DNA from: Rugamonas sp.
GTDB lineage: Bacteria > Pseudomonadota > Gammaproteobacteria > Burkholderiales > Burkholderiaceae_D
Assembly (NCBI RefSeq): GCF_025354735.1
Contig: NZ_JANXMI010000309.1
Coordinates: 1-36,126, forward strand
DNA: 36,126 nucleotides
Direction: 5' to 3'
Positions 8,332 to 18,942 of this stretch are shown piece by piece. Below the pieces are notes generated by a model. That model ran no database searches. It was given only the letters and a program-made list of their open reading frames with translations, and had not been told where the DNA came from. How positions within the stretch are numbered: position 1 is the stretch's first letter; the number at the start of each line of letters is the position of its first letter. Position numbers and translations under genes: made by a program.

Positions 8332-9273
8332 ATGAAATTTCTGGTCGTGGGCGCCGGCGCGCTCGGTGGATACTTCGGCGCACGCCTGCTGGCCGCCCAG
8401 CGCGACGTCACCTTCCTGCTGCGAGCCGGTCGCGCCGCCCAGCTGGCCAAGACCGGCCTCAACGTCAAAAGCCCGCACGGCGACCTGTCGCTGCCTCCCC
8501 CGCCGCACCTGCTGTCCGAGCAGATCGCCGGCCACTACGACGTCATCGTCGTCGGCTGCAAGGCCTACGACCTGGAAGCGACCATGGAATCGTTCGCCGC
8601 CGCCGTCGGCCCGGACACCCTCATCCTGCCGCTGCTCAACGGCATGCGCCACCTCGACCAGCTCGGCGCCCGCTTCGGCGCCGAACGCGTGCTCGGCGGC
8701 CTGTGCATGATCTCCGCCACGCTGGCCGCCGACGGCACCGTGCTGCACCTGAACGACACCCACGCCCTGGTCTTCGGCGAACCGGCCGCGCACGCCTCGC
8801 CGCGCACCGACGCGCTGCTCGCCGCGATGGCCGGCGCCGGCTTCGACGCCAGGGCCAGCGCCGACATCGTGCAGGAAATGTGGGAAAAATGGATCTTCAT
8901 CGCGGCCGCCGCCGGCGCCACCTGCCTGATGCGCGCCAGCATAGGCGACATCGTCGCCGCCGGCCACGCCGAGCTGCCGGCGGCGCTGCTGGAGGAATGC
9001 GACGCCATCGCCGCCCGCCAGGGTCACGCCGCGCGCGCGCCGTCCAAGGTCCGCGCCCTGTCGATGCTGACCGCGCCCGGCTCGCCGATCACGGCATCGA
9101 TGATGAAGGATATGGAACGCGGCGGCGCCATCGAGGCCGACCACATCGCCGGCGACATGCTGGCCCGCGCCGCAGCGGGCGCCGCGCCGACGCTGACCAT
9201 GGCTCACGCCCACATGAAAACCTATGAAGTGCGCCGCGCGCGCGAAGCGCGACAGCCGGCCGGCGCGCAGTAA
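8332..9273 (+). CDS. 2-dehydropantoate 2-reductase family protein
   Basis: A 313-residue ApbA/PanE-family enzyme. The NADPH-binding Rossmann motif is at the very start (GAGALGGYFG, residues 8-17). The C-terminal helical domain carries the likely catalytic lysine K186 in WEKWIFIAA and the conserved S-x-D-E-like stretch ending at E268. PanE reduces ketopantoate to pantoate in coenzyme A synthesis, but the family also has paralogues with other 2-keto-acid substrates, and no other pantothenate gene is nearby, so I give no symbol. GAGGGA lies 7 bases before the ATG. It converges on the acyl-CoA dehydrogenase gene; the 135-base gap contains a GC-rich hairpin (CCGGCCG-N5-CGGCCGG, 9297-9315) without a T run. 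Confidence 0.88.
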   Translation: MKFLVVGAGALGGYFGARLLAAQRDVTFLLRAGRAAQLAKTGLNVKSPHGDLSLPPPPHLLSEQIAGHYDVIVVGCKAYDLEATMESFAAAVGPDTLILPLLNGMRHLDQLGARFGAERVLGGLCMISATLAADGTVLHLNDTHALVFGEPAAHASPRTDALLAAMAGAGFDARASADIVQEMWEKWIFIAAAAGATCLMRASIGDIVAAGHAELPAALLEECDAIAARQGHAARAPSKVRALSMLTAPGSPITASMMKDMERGGAIEADHIAGDMLARAAAGAAPTLTMAHAHMKTYEVRRAREARQPAGAQ

Positions 9274-9408
9274 CAACTGAACGGCCGAGCGATCAACCGG
9301 CCGACGGACGGCCGGCGCGGCACCATCGAGCCATCAGCGATGGATGATACGATGGCCCGATGATGTAACGGCCCGCTATTTTCTTTCAAGCGGCGAGCGC
9401 CCGGCCGA

Positions 9409-11223
9409 TTAAAACTGCTCGACGCTCAAGGCCAGCACACCGGCGCTGCCGTCGATGATCGCGCTGCGCAGGCCGGCCGACTGCGACAAAATATGATCGG
9501 CAAAAAAGCACGCCGTCGCGATCTTGGCCCGGTAGAAGCTGGCGTCGCCGTCGTTGGCGGCGAGCTTTTGCTGCGCGACAATGGCGGCGCGCGCCATCTG
9601 CCAGCCGCCCAGCACGATGCCGGCCAGCTTCAGGTACAGCACGCTGCCCGCGAACACGCCCTTGACGTCGGCCTTCACGTTGGCGACGACGTAGTCGACC
9701 ACGGCGTCGAGGTCGCGGCTGCCGGCCGACAGCTGCGCCAGAATGGCCTTGAAGTCCGCGCCCGCGTCCCCGCCGGCATCGGCATCAACGGCGGCGGCCA
9801 GCTGCGCCTCGGTCTCACGCACCTGGGCAATGATGGCCTTGGCGACAGCGCCGCCGTCGCGCACGGTCTTCCGGCCGATCAGGTCGTTGGCCTGGATCGC
9901 CGTCGTGCCTTCGTAGATGGTGAGGATTTTCGCATCGCGATAGTGCTGCGCCGCGCCCGTCTCCTCGATGAAGCCCATGCCGCCGTGCACTTGCACGCCG
10001 TCGCGCGCGACGTCCTGCGCCATCTCGGTCGACCAGCCTTTGATGATGGGCACCAGATATTCGTAGACGGCCAGCTTGGCCTTGCGCACGTCGGCGTCGG
10101 CGTGGCTGTGGGCCACGTCGCTGAGGCCGGCGCCCACGTAGGCCAGCGCGCGCGCGGCCTCGGTCTGGGCGCGCATATTCATCAGCAGGCGGCGCACGTC
10201 GGGATGGTGGATGATGGCCACCGGTCCGGCCGAGCCGGCCAGGTCGCGCGACTGCACGCGGTCCTTGGCGAAGGCCACCGCCTTTTGATACGCGCGCTCG
10301 GCCAGGCCGATGCCCTGCAGGCCGACGCCGAAGCGGGCCGCGTTCATCATGATGAACATATATTCGAGGCCGCGATTTTCCTCGCCGACCAGGGTGCCGA
10401 CGGCGCCGCCGTGGTCGCCGAATTGCAGCACGGCGGTCGGGCTGGCCTTGATGCCGAGCTTGTGCTCGATGGACACGCAGTGCGCGTCGTTGCGCGCGCC
10501 GGGCAAGCCGTCGGCGTTGACCATGAACTTGGGCACGACGAACAGCGAAATCCCCTTCACGCCGGCCGGCGCGTCCGGCGTGCGCGCCAGCACCAGGTGG
10601 ACGATGTTTTCGGCCATGTCGTGCTCGCCGTAGGTGATGAAGATCTTGGTGCCGAAGACTTTATACGTGCCGTCGCCCTGCGGCACGGCGCGCGTGCGCA
10701 CGGCGGCCAGGTCGGAGCCGGCCTGCGGCTCGGTCAGATTCATGGTGCCGGTCCACTTGCCGGAGACCAGATTTTCCAGGTAGGTGGCTTTTTGCGCGTC
10801 GCTGCCGGCCGTCATCAAGGCTTCGATGGCGCCGTCCGACAGCAAGGCCACCAGCGCGAAGGCGATGCTGCCGGCGTTGAGCATTTCGATGCATGGCGTC
10901 GCCAGCAGCTTGGGCAAGCCCTGGCCGCCGAACTCGACCGGATGCTGCACGCCCTGCCAGCCGGCCGCGCCGAAGGCCTTGAAGGCTTCCTTGAAGCCCT
11001 TGGCCGTCGTCACCTGGCCGTCGTGCCAAAAGCCCGGCTCCTTGTCGCCGACACTGTTAAGCGGCGCGATGACGTTGCTCACGAATTTGGCGTTCTCTTC
11101 GAGCACGGCTTCGGCCGTGTCCAGCGTCGCGTCCTCGTTGCCGGGCAGCGCGGCGACGGCGGCCAGGTCGGCCAGCTCGCTCATCACGAACAGCATGTCT
11201 TTCAGGGGGGCTTGATAGGGCAT
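9409..11223 (-). CDS. Acyl-CoA dehydrogenase, long (~600 aa) ETF-dependent type
   Basis: A 604-residue acyl-CoA dehydrogenase of the longer class, with the usual N-terminal, beta-barrel (NLTEPQAGSDL near residues 160-170) and C-terminal helical domains plus an extra C-terminal region. QVHGGMGF and EETGAAQHYRDAKILTIYEG mark the FAD-binding C-terminal domain. It oxidises a fatty acyl-CoA to the 2-enoyl-CoA and passes electrons to ETF, whose genes lie just upstream. Chain-length preference cannot be read here; some relatives are annotated DmdC-like. ATG at 11223 follows GGAGAGAG; a TTG four codons upstream opens the frame but overlaps that site. A terminator hairpin lies directly upstream, between etfA and this gene. 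Confidence 0.93.
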   Translation of the reverse strand: MPYQAPLKDMLFVMSELADLAAVAALPGNEDATLDTAEAVLEENAKFVSNVIAPLNSVGDKEPGFWHDGQVTTAKGFKEAFKAFGAAGWQGVQHPVEFGGQGLPKLLATPCIEMLNAGSIAFALVALLSDGAIEALMTAGSDAQKATYLENLVSGKWTGTMNLTEPQAGSDLAAVRTRAVPQGDGTYKVFGTKIFITYGEHDMAENIVHLVLARTPDAPAGVKGISLFVVPKFMVNADGLPGARNDAHCVSIEHKLGIKASPTAVLQFGDHGGAVGTLVGEENRGLEYMFIMMNAARFGVGLQGIGLAERAYQKAVAFAKDRVQSRDLAGSAGPVAIIHHPDVRRLLMNMRAQTEAARALAYVGAGLSDVAHSHADADVRKAKLAVYEYLVPIIKGWSTEMAQDVARDGVQVHGGMGFIEETGAAQHYRDAKILTIYEGTTAIQANDLIGRKTVRDGGAVAKAIIAQVRETEAQLAAAVDADAGGDAGADFKAILAQLSAGSRDLDAVVDYVVANVKADVKGVFAGSVLYLKLAGIVLGGWQMARAAIVAQQKLAANDGDASFYRAKIATACFFADHILSQSAGLRSAIIDGSAGVLALSVEQF

Positions 11224-11236
11224 GTCTCTCTCCAAG

Positions 11237-11284
11237 AAAAAAAGCCACGGTGGCCCGGCAGTGACTGCCTTAACCAGCGTGGCT
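11237..11284 (-). terminator. Terminator between etfA and the acyl-CoA dehydrogenase gene
   Basis: On the minus strand AGCCACG and CGTGGCT (outer arms 11278-11284 and 11243-11249) enclose a second stem, GGCAGT/ACTGCC, and are followed by seven T. It stops only about 5 bases before the ribosome-binding site of the downstream gene. It should reduce, or condition, expression of the dehydrogenase relative to etfBA. Confidence 0.75.
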
Positions 11285-11314
11285 CGGATTGTGCGTTCGG
11301 TCGTGTGGACCTGA

Positions 11315-12244
11315 TTAACCCAGTTCGGCGACCAGTTGCGGCACGATGTCGAACAAGTCGCCCACGATGCCGTAATCGGCCACCGAGAAGATCGGCGCTT
11401 CCGGATCTTTATTGATGGCGACGATGGTCTTCGAATCCTTCATGCCGGCCAAGTGCTGGATCGCGCCGGAAATGCCGACGGCGATGTACAGCGTCGGCGC
11501 GACGATCTTGCCGGTCTGGCCCACTTGCCAGTCGTTCGGCACATAGCCGGCGTCGACGGCGGCGCGCGAGGCGCCCATGGCCGCGCCCAGCTTGTCGGCC
11601 AGCGGTTCGAGGATTTTGAACGCCTCGCCCGAGCCCATGCCGCGGCCGCCGGAAACGATGACCTTGGCGGCCGTCAGTTCCGGACGGTCCGACTTGGCCA
11701 GCTCGCGGCCGACGAAGGCCGACTTGCCGCTGTCGGCGACGGCGGTCACGGTTTCGGTCGCGGCCGAGCCACCGCCGGCGGCGGCGTCGAAGCCGGTCGA
11801 GCGCACGGTGATGACCTTGACCTTGTCCGACGACTGCACGGTGGCGATGGCGTTGCCGGCGTAGATGGGACGCTCGAAGGTATCGGGCGCATCGACCTTG
11901 GTGATTTCCGAGATCTGGGCCACGTCCAGCTTGGCGGCCACGCGCGGCAGGATGTTCTTGCCGTAGGCGGTGGCCGGGGCCAGGATGTGGCTGTAGGCAG
12001 CGGCCAGCGCCAGCACTTGCTCGGCGATGTTTTCGGCCAGGCCGTCGGCGAAGTACGGCGCGTCGGCGACGATGACTTTCGAGACGCCGGCGATCTGCGC
12101 GGCGGCGGCGGCGGCGGCGCCGGCGTTGGAGCCGGCGACGAGCACGTGGACGTCGCCGCCGCACTGGACGGCCGCGGTGACGGTGTGGAGGGTGCTGCCT
12201 TTCAGGCTAGCGTTGTCGTGTTCGGCGATAACTAATGCGACCAT
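11315..12244 (-). CDS. etfA: Electron transfer flavoprotein, alpha subunit
   Basis: A 309-residue ETF alpha chain. The N-terminal domain begins [19 protein letters not shown]. The C-terminal FAD domain has VVSGGRG-like [51 protein letters not shown] and [15 protein letters not shown]. With EtfB it forms the soluble FAD/AMP heterodimer that collects electrons from acyl-CoA dehydrogenases and hands them to ETF-ubiquinone oxidoreductase. etfB lies 96 bases upstream on the same strand; the gap holds a large hairpin repeat. Confidence 0.97.
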   Translation of the reverse strand: MVALVIAEHDNASLKGSTLHTVTAAVQCGGDVHVLVAGSNAGAAAAAAAQIAGVSKVIVADAPYFADGLAENIAEQVLALAAAYSHILAPATAYGKNILPRVAAKLDVAQISEITKVDAPDTFERPIYAGNAIATVQSSDKVKVITVRSTGFDAAAGGGSAATETVTAVADSGKSAFVGRELAKSDRPELTAAKVIVSGGRGMGSGEAFKILEPLADKLGAAMGASRAAVDAGYVPNDWQVGQTGKIVAPTLYIAVGISGAIQHLAGMKDSKTIVAINKDPEAPIFSVADYGIVGDLFDIVPQLVAELG

Positions 12245-12264
12245 GATTTTTCCTGTGTGTGCTT

Positions 12265-12313
12265 AACCCAAGAGGCAAGGACTGGGGTCTGACCCCGGGT
12301 TCGCCTCTGGGTT
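12265..12313. repeat. Hairpin repeat with core GGGGTCTGACCCC in the etfB-etfA gap
   Basis: An inner palindrome GGGGTC-T-GACCCC (12284-12296) is flanked by outer arms AACCCAAGAGGC (12265-12276) and GCCTCTGGGTT (12303-12313), which pair with one bulged A. The 12-mer GGTCTGACCCCG is shared with 36-47. This looks like a dispersed extragenic palindrome. In the mRNA it would form a stable structure between the two ETF cistrons and might adjust their ratio or protect the etfB end. There is no T run. Confidence 0.75.
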
Positions 12314-12340
12314 GAAATGAATTGAGCGACGGCGCCGCGC

Positions 12341-13090
12341 TTAGATGACCTTGGCTTCGTTGCGCAACTTGGCCACCAGCGTCGCCACGTCGGGCACCTT
12401 GATGCCGGCCGAGCGCTTGGCCGGCTCGACGACTTTCAGCGTCTTCAGGCGCGGCGTCACGTCCACGCCCAGGTCTTCCGGCTTGACCACGTCGAGCGGC
12501 TTTTTCTTCGCCTTCATGATGTTGGGCAGCGTCACATAGCGCGGCTCGTTCAGGCGCAGATCGGTGGTGATGATGGCCGGCAGCGTCAACGCCAGCGTTT
12601 CCAGGCCACCGTCGACTTCGCGGGTGACGGTCACTTTGCCGTCTTCCAGCACCACTTTCGAGGCGAACGTCGCCTGCGGCCAGCCCAGCAGCGCGGCCAG
12701 CATCTGGCCGGTCTGGTTGGAATCGTCGTCGATGGCCTGCTTGCCGAGGATGATGAGCTGCGGCTGTTCCTTGTCGGCCAGCGCCTTGAGCAGCTTGGCC
12801 ACGGCCAGCGGTTCGAGTTCCGTCGCCGTCTCGACCAGAATGGCGCGGTCGGCGCCGATGGCCATACCGGTGCGCAGGGTTTCCTGGCACTGCGTCACGC
12901 CGCACGAGATGGCGACCACTTCGGTGACCTTGCCCGATTCCTTCAGGCGCATCGCTTCTTCCAGCGCGATCTCGTCGAACGGATTCATCGACATTTTGAC
13001 GTTGGCGATATCGACGCCGCTGCCGTCGGTTTTGACGCGCACTTTGACGTTGTAGTCGACTACACGTTTGACGGGTACCAAGACTTTCAT
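12341..13090 (-). CDS. etfB: Electron transfer flavoprotein, beta subunit
   Basis: A 249-residue ETF beta chain: [19 protein letters not shown] at the start, [16 protein letters not shown], the AMP-binding segment with [28 protein letters not shown], and the recognition loop [18 protein letters not shown], which docks onto acyl-CoA dehydrogenases. It is the first gene of etfB-etfA-acyl-CoA dehydrogenase. AAGG precedes the ATG by about nine bases. A TATAAT and a 12-bp palindrome lie 52 to 100 bases upstream. Confidence 0.97.
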   Translation of the reverse strand: MKVLVPVKRVVDYNVKVRVKTDGSGVDIANVKMSMNPFDEIALEEAMRLKESGKVTEVVAISCGVTQCQETLRTGMAIGADRAILVETATELEPLAVAKLLKALADKEQPQLIILGKQAIDDDSNQTGQMLAALLGWPQATFASKVVLEDGKVTVTREVDGGLETLALTLPAIITTDLRLNEPRYVTLPNIMKAKKKPLDVVKPEDLGVDVTPRLKTLKVVEPAKRSAGIKVPDVATLVAKLRNEAKVI

Positions 13091-13141
13091 AGCTGTGCCT
13101 TTGGGAAAAAATAGGAAATAACGGGACTCAATGTGGGCTAG

Positions 13142-13189
13142 ATTATAAGAGAAAATCCAGCGCCGGACGAAATTAAAGCACGATCGTGC
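13142..13189 (-). promoter_or_regulatory. etfB promoter region with palindromic operator GCACGATCGTGC
   Basis: On the minus strand a perfect TATAAT lies at 13142-13147. About 30 bases upstream of it is the 12-bp perfect palindrome GCACGATCGTGC (13178-13189), flanked by AATTAAA and TTTTTAATT so that the symmetry nearly extends outward. The palindrome would sit just upstream of or over the -35 position. I infer a dimeric repressor site, for example for a TetR-type regulator of fatty-acid catabolism; the regulator itself is not in this window. Confidence 0.5.
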
Positions 13190-13301
13190 GATTTTTAATT
13201 AGTGGAAAAGGTCTAAACCGCGACGGTTCGTCGGCGCTGCCACCATAAAGATTACCTGGGAGAACGGACCGGAGCGCTACCGCCTGCCCCGCCCGAACCA
13301 A

Positions 13302-13358
13302 AACAGATGACTAACAGATGATAAAACAGATGATAAAACAGAGGCTTAACAGAGGCTT
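13302..13358. repeat. Five tandem 11-12 bp units (AACAGATGATAA / AACAGAGGCTT)
   Basis: Units are AACAGATGACT (13302), AACAGATGATAA (13313), AACAGATGATAA (13325), AACAGAGGCTT (13337) and AACAGAGGCTT (13348). The last unit overlaps the stop codon of the TusA-like gene. The repeats are exact in pairs, which suggests recent slippage. Confidence 0.85.
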
Positions 13359-13614
13359 ATTTGCGCTGCATCAAAAACACGAATTCATGACCCATTTGCA
13401 CGTGCGACAGCAAGGCATTGCCGGTCTGCTTGGCAAAGGCCTGGAAATCGCGTACCGAACCTGGATCGGTGGCCATGATACGTAGCACTTCTCCACTTTG
13501 CAGCTCAGACAAGGCTTTTTTCGCCTTCAGAATCGGCAGCGGACAATTTAAGCCGCGTGCGTCGAGTTCTTTGTGGAATTCCATAATCTCGGTTTCAAAT
13601 AGTGTGTCGCTCAT
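13357..13614 (-). CDS. TusA/SirA-like sulfurtransferase family protein
   Basis: An 85-residue protein of the TusA family. The invariant CPxP motif is C24-PLP, in ELDARGLNCPLPILKAKKAL; the conserved hydrophobic core LRIMATDPGSVRDF and the C-terminal HEFVFLMQRK complete the fold. Family members pass persulfide sulfur in tRNA thiolation, molybdenum cofactor synthesis or sulfur oxidation; the partner cannot be told here. ATG 13614 follows GCGGGATATT; a TTG one codon upstream is less likely. It lies 167 bases downstream of alaS on the same strand and is probably expressed on its own. Confidence 0.88.
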   Translation of the reverse strand: MSDTLFETEIMEFHKELDARGLNCPLPILKAKKALSELQSGEVLRIMATDPGSVRDFQAFAKQTGNALLSHVQMGHEFVFLMQRK

Positions 13615-13781
13615 CAATATCCCGCTTGATATGTTGTACTGATTTTCGACATACTACTCCAAAATAGATAGATTGACGCGCTGCACCAAAATAGTTCACG
13701 GTTGTTGTGTGAGCGCAACGAGAAATTACAATCGGGAAACTAAACATGCGGCCCTACACTTGCGCGGGCCGCATGTTTGCT

Positions 13782-16391
<2,610 letters not shown>

Positions 16392-16502
16392 GTCGTAGTG
16401 TCAGTCGTATTGTCAGTGATAGCTGCTGGCGCAAAAGGGGGATTATACGTGATAGTTGAGGCCATTTAGAGCGGAACGCAAGCCTCGCCCACGGCTGGCC
16501 GG

Positions 16503-17279
16503 CTAGGCGAAGCCCGGGCCGATCAGGTCGATGCGGTCGGTGCAGAAGCCGTCCACGCCCCAGCCCAGGATTTCGCGCGCGCGGCCGGCGTCGTTGACGG
16601 TGTAGCAGAACAGGCCGAAACCGGCGTCCCTGATGGCGCGCGCCTGCGGCGCCGTCAGGTGCTTCTGGTTGGTGTGGACGGCGACGGCGCCCAGCGCGCG
16701 CGCCTGCGCTTCCCAGTCGTCGGGGATGCGGTCGACCAGCCAGCCGCGCGGCAGCTCCGGCGCGGCGTCGCGCGCGGCGGCCAGCGCCTCGACGCTGAAG
16801 GACGACAGCAGCGGCAAGGCGGCGGGGTCGCGCGCCGCGCCGCCGTCGCCCAGCGTATCGGCCAGCACATCGGCGAACAGCTCGCGCGTGGTCGCGGCCA
16901 CCCAGCGGCCGGTCTGCGCCTCGAAACCGTCCGTCGGCTTGATTTCGATATTCATCCAGATGCGCTGGGCGCGGCAGTAATCGACGAACTGAGTGAAGAA
17001 CGGCACCGGCTCGCCGGCGAACTGCGGCCCGAACCAGCGGCCGGCGTCCATGATGGCGAGGGCGGCGGCGTCGGTGGCCGCCACGCTGCCGACGCCGGCG
17101 ACGGTGCGGCCGAAGTCGGGATCGTGCATCACCATGCCGATGCCGTCGCGCGACAGCATCACATCGAATTCGACGGCGTGGAAACCGTGGGCCAGGCCGG
17201 CGCGCAAGCCGGCGATGGTGTTTTCCGGCGCCAGCGTGCCGCCGCCGCGATGCGCGACAATTTTAGGATAGGGCCACAT
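16503..17279 (-). CDS. ugpQ: Glycerophosphodiester phosphodiesterase (cytosolic)
   Basis: A 258-residue GDPD-family TIM barrel. The active-site residues are visible: H10-R11 in VAHRGGG, E19-N20 in APENT, E37 and D39 in HAVEFDV, and the second catalytic H52 in MVMHD. There is no signal peptide, which fits the cytosolic UgpQ type that hydrolyses glycerophosphodiesters to glycerol 3-phosphate and an alcohol. No ugp transporter genes are adjacent. The TGG codon after ATG 17279 and the closeness of the first motif leave little choice of start; the ribosome-binding site is weak. It is divergent from the CoA-transferase gene, with 204 bases between them and a TATAAC box on its side (17297-17302). 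Confidence 0.92.
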   Translation of the reverse strand: MWPYPKIVAHRGGGTLAPENTIAGLRAGLAHGFHAVEFDVMLSRDGIGMVMHDPDFGRTVAGVGSVAATDAAALAIMDAGRWFGPQFAGEPVPFFTQFVDYCRAQRIWMNIEIKPTDGFEAQTGRWVAATTRELFADVLADTLGDGGAARDPAALPLLSSFSVEALAAARDAAPELPRGWLVDRIPDDWEAQARALGAVAVHTNQKHLTAPQARAIRDAGFGLFCYTVNDAGRAREILGWGVDGFCTDRIDLIGPGFA

Positions 17280-17483
17280 AAAAAAATCCGCTCAAAGTTA
17301 TATCGACGCCGCAGCGACGCCAGCGCCGTGGCGTCGGGGTCAAGATTTCCAACCCTACCACGAACCTGCACCGCCGAACATCTTCGCCATCCGCACAACG
17401 TTGTAAATTATATAAACCACTAGCGGCCACGCCGCCGCAGACGGTAAGCTAGCGGCCTATCCGTTCGTCCGAGACCCGCCATC

Positions 17484-18734
17484 ATGACCACCGCCCCCCC
17501 CTCCTCCGCCCTGCCCACCGCGCTCGGACATATCCGCGTGCTTGATCTGAGCCGCGTGCTGGCCGGGCCGTGGTGCTCGCAGAACCTGGCCGATCTCGGC
17601 GCCGACGTGATTAAAATCGAGCGCCCCGGCAGCGGCGACGACACCCGCGCCTGGGGCCCGCCCTACGCCCGCGACGCCGACGGCAACGACACCACGGAGG
17701 CGGCCTACTATCTGTCGGCCAACCGCGGCAAGCGCTCCGTCACCATCGACATCGCCAGCGCCGAGGGCCAGCAGCTGATCCGCGAACTGGCGCGCGAGGC
17801 CGACGTGGTGCTGGAAAATTACAAGGTCGGCCAGCTGAAACGCTACGGCCTCGATTACGATTCGCTCAAGCAGCTCAAGCCGGACCTGGTCTACTGCTCC
17901 GTCACCGGCTTCGGCCAGGATGGTCCCTACGCCCACCGCGCCGGCTACGACTTCCTCATACAGGGCATGGGCGGCCTGATGTCGGTCACCGGCGAGCGCG
18001 ACGACCTGCCCGGCGGCGGTCCGCAAAAAGCCGGCGTGGCGCTGACCGATCTGATGACGGGGATGTACGCCACCATCGCCATCCTCGCCGCGCTGACGCA
18101 CCGCGACCGCAGCGGCGAAGGCCAGTACATCGACATGGCGCTGCTCGACGTGCAGGTGGCGATGCTGGCCAATATGGGCAGTAATTATCTGAACAGCGGC
18201 AAGGCGCCCAAGCGCTGGGGCAACGCGCATCCGAACATCGTGCCGTACCAGACTTTCGCCTGCGCCGATGGCCACATCATCGTCGCCACCGGCAACGACG
18301 GCCAGTACCAGAAATTCGTCGAAGTGGGCGGCGAGCCTGAACTGGCGGGCGATCTGCGCTTCGCCACCAATCCGCAGCGGGTGAAAAACCGCGACGTTCT
18401 GGTGCCGCTGCTGGCCGCGATGGTGCTGGCGCGACCGCGCGATTTCTGGATAGCCGAGCTGGAAAAAGTCGGCGTGCCGTGCGGGCCGATCAACGACATC
18501 GGCGAGGTCTATCAAAACCCGCAGGTGCGGGCGCGCGGCGTCGTCATCGACGTGCCGCATCCGACCGCCGGCAGCATGAAGCTGGTGCGCAGTCCGATGA
18601 AGATGTCGGTGTCGCCCTCGACCAGCGACAGGGCGCCGCCGCTGCTCGGCCAGCACACCGACGAAATTTTGAGCACGGTGCTGGGCCGCAGCGCCGCCGA
18701 TATCGCCGCGCTCCGCGCCAAGGGCGTGCTCTGA
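17484..18734 (+). CDS. Class III (CaiB/BaiF) CoA-transferase
   Basis: A 416-residue family III CoA-transferase. Landmarks are LDLSRVLAGPWCSQNLADLG and IKIERPGSGDDTRAWGPP near the N-terminus, and the probable catalytic aspartate D156 in AGYDFLIQGMGGLMSVTG, which forms the acyl-CoA anhydride. The pattern resembles succinyl-CoA:dicarboxylate (glutarate-type) transferases as well as formyl-CoA transferases; donor and acceptor are not determined. No decarboxylase or dicarboxylate pathway gene is adjacent, so the substrate stays open. A histidine kinase gene follows 208 bases downstream; that gap is GC-rich and shows no convincing gene. Confidence 0.92.
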   Translation: MTTAPPSSALPTALGHIRVLDLSRVLAGPWCSQNLADLGADVIKIERPGSGDDTRAWGPPYARDADGNDTTEAAYYLSANRGKRSVTIDIASAEGQQLIRELAREADVVLENYKVGQLKRYGLDYDSLKQLKPDLVYCSVTGFGQDGPYAHRAGYDFLIQGMGGLMSVTGERDDLPGGGPQKAGVALTDLMTGMYATIAILAALTHRDRSGEGQYIDMALLDVQVAMLANMGSNYLNSGKAPKRWGNAHPNIVPYQTFACADGHIIVATGNDGQYQKFVEVGGEPELAGDLRFATNPQRVKNRDVLVPLLAAMVLARPRDFWIAELEKVGVPCGPINDIGEVYQNPQVRARGVVIDVPHPTAGSMKLVRSPMKMSVSPSTSDRAPPLLGQHTDEILSTVLGRSAADIAALRAKGVL

Positions 18735-18942
18735 CGATGGCGCCGGCCGCCGCGATGGTGCGCACGACGGGACGCATGACGCAGCGTGCGCCGGCGTGCG
18801 CGCGGAGTCACACGAGGGGGCGCGCGACCGGGCGTGCGACGGCGCGCGTTTCCACGCATCGCGCGCCGCGTTTGGCGCCGCCGCCACGCGGTTTCGTCGC
18901 AGCGCCCTTGCGCGCCGGCGCGACAGCGGCGACGATGGCGTC

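Noticed and set aside
9493..11415. 640-codon open frame opposite the acyl-CoA dehydrogenase gene
   Set aside because: It runs through the etfA-side terminator and ribosome-binding site, has no recognisable domain, and mirrors a well-supported gene.
18735..18942. Upstream extension of the LytS-type kinase to 18796
   Set aside because: The added 49 residues are Arg/Ala-rich and typical of a random GC-rich frame; ATG 18943 leads directly to the membrane domain.
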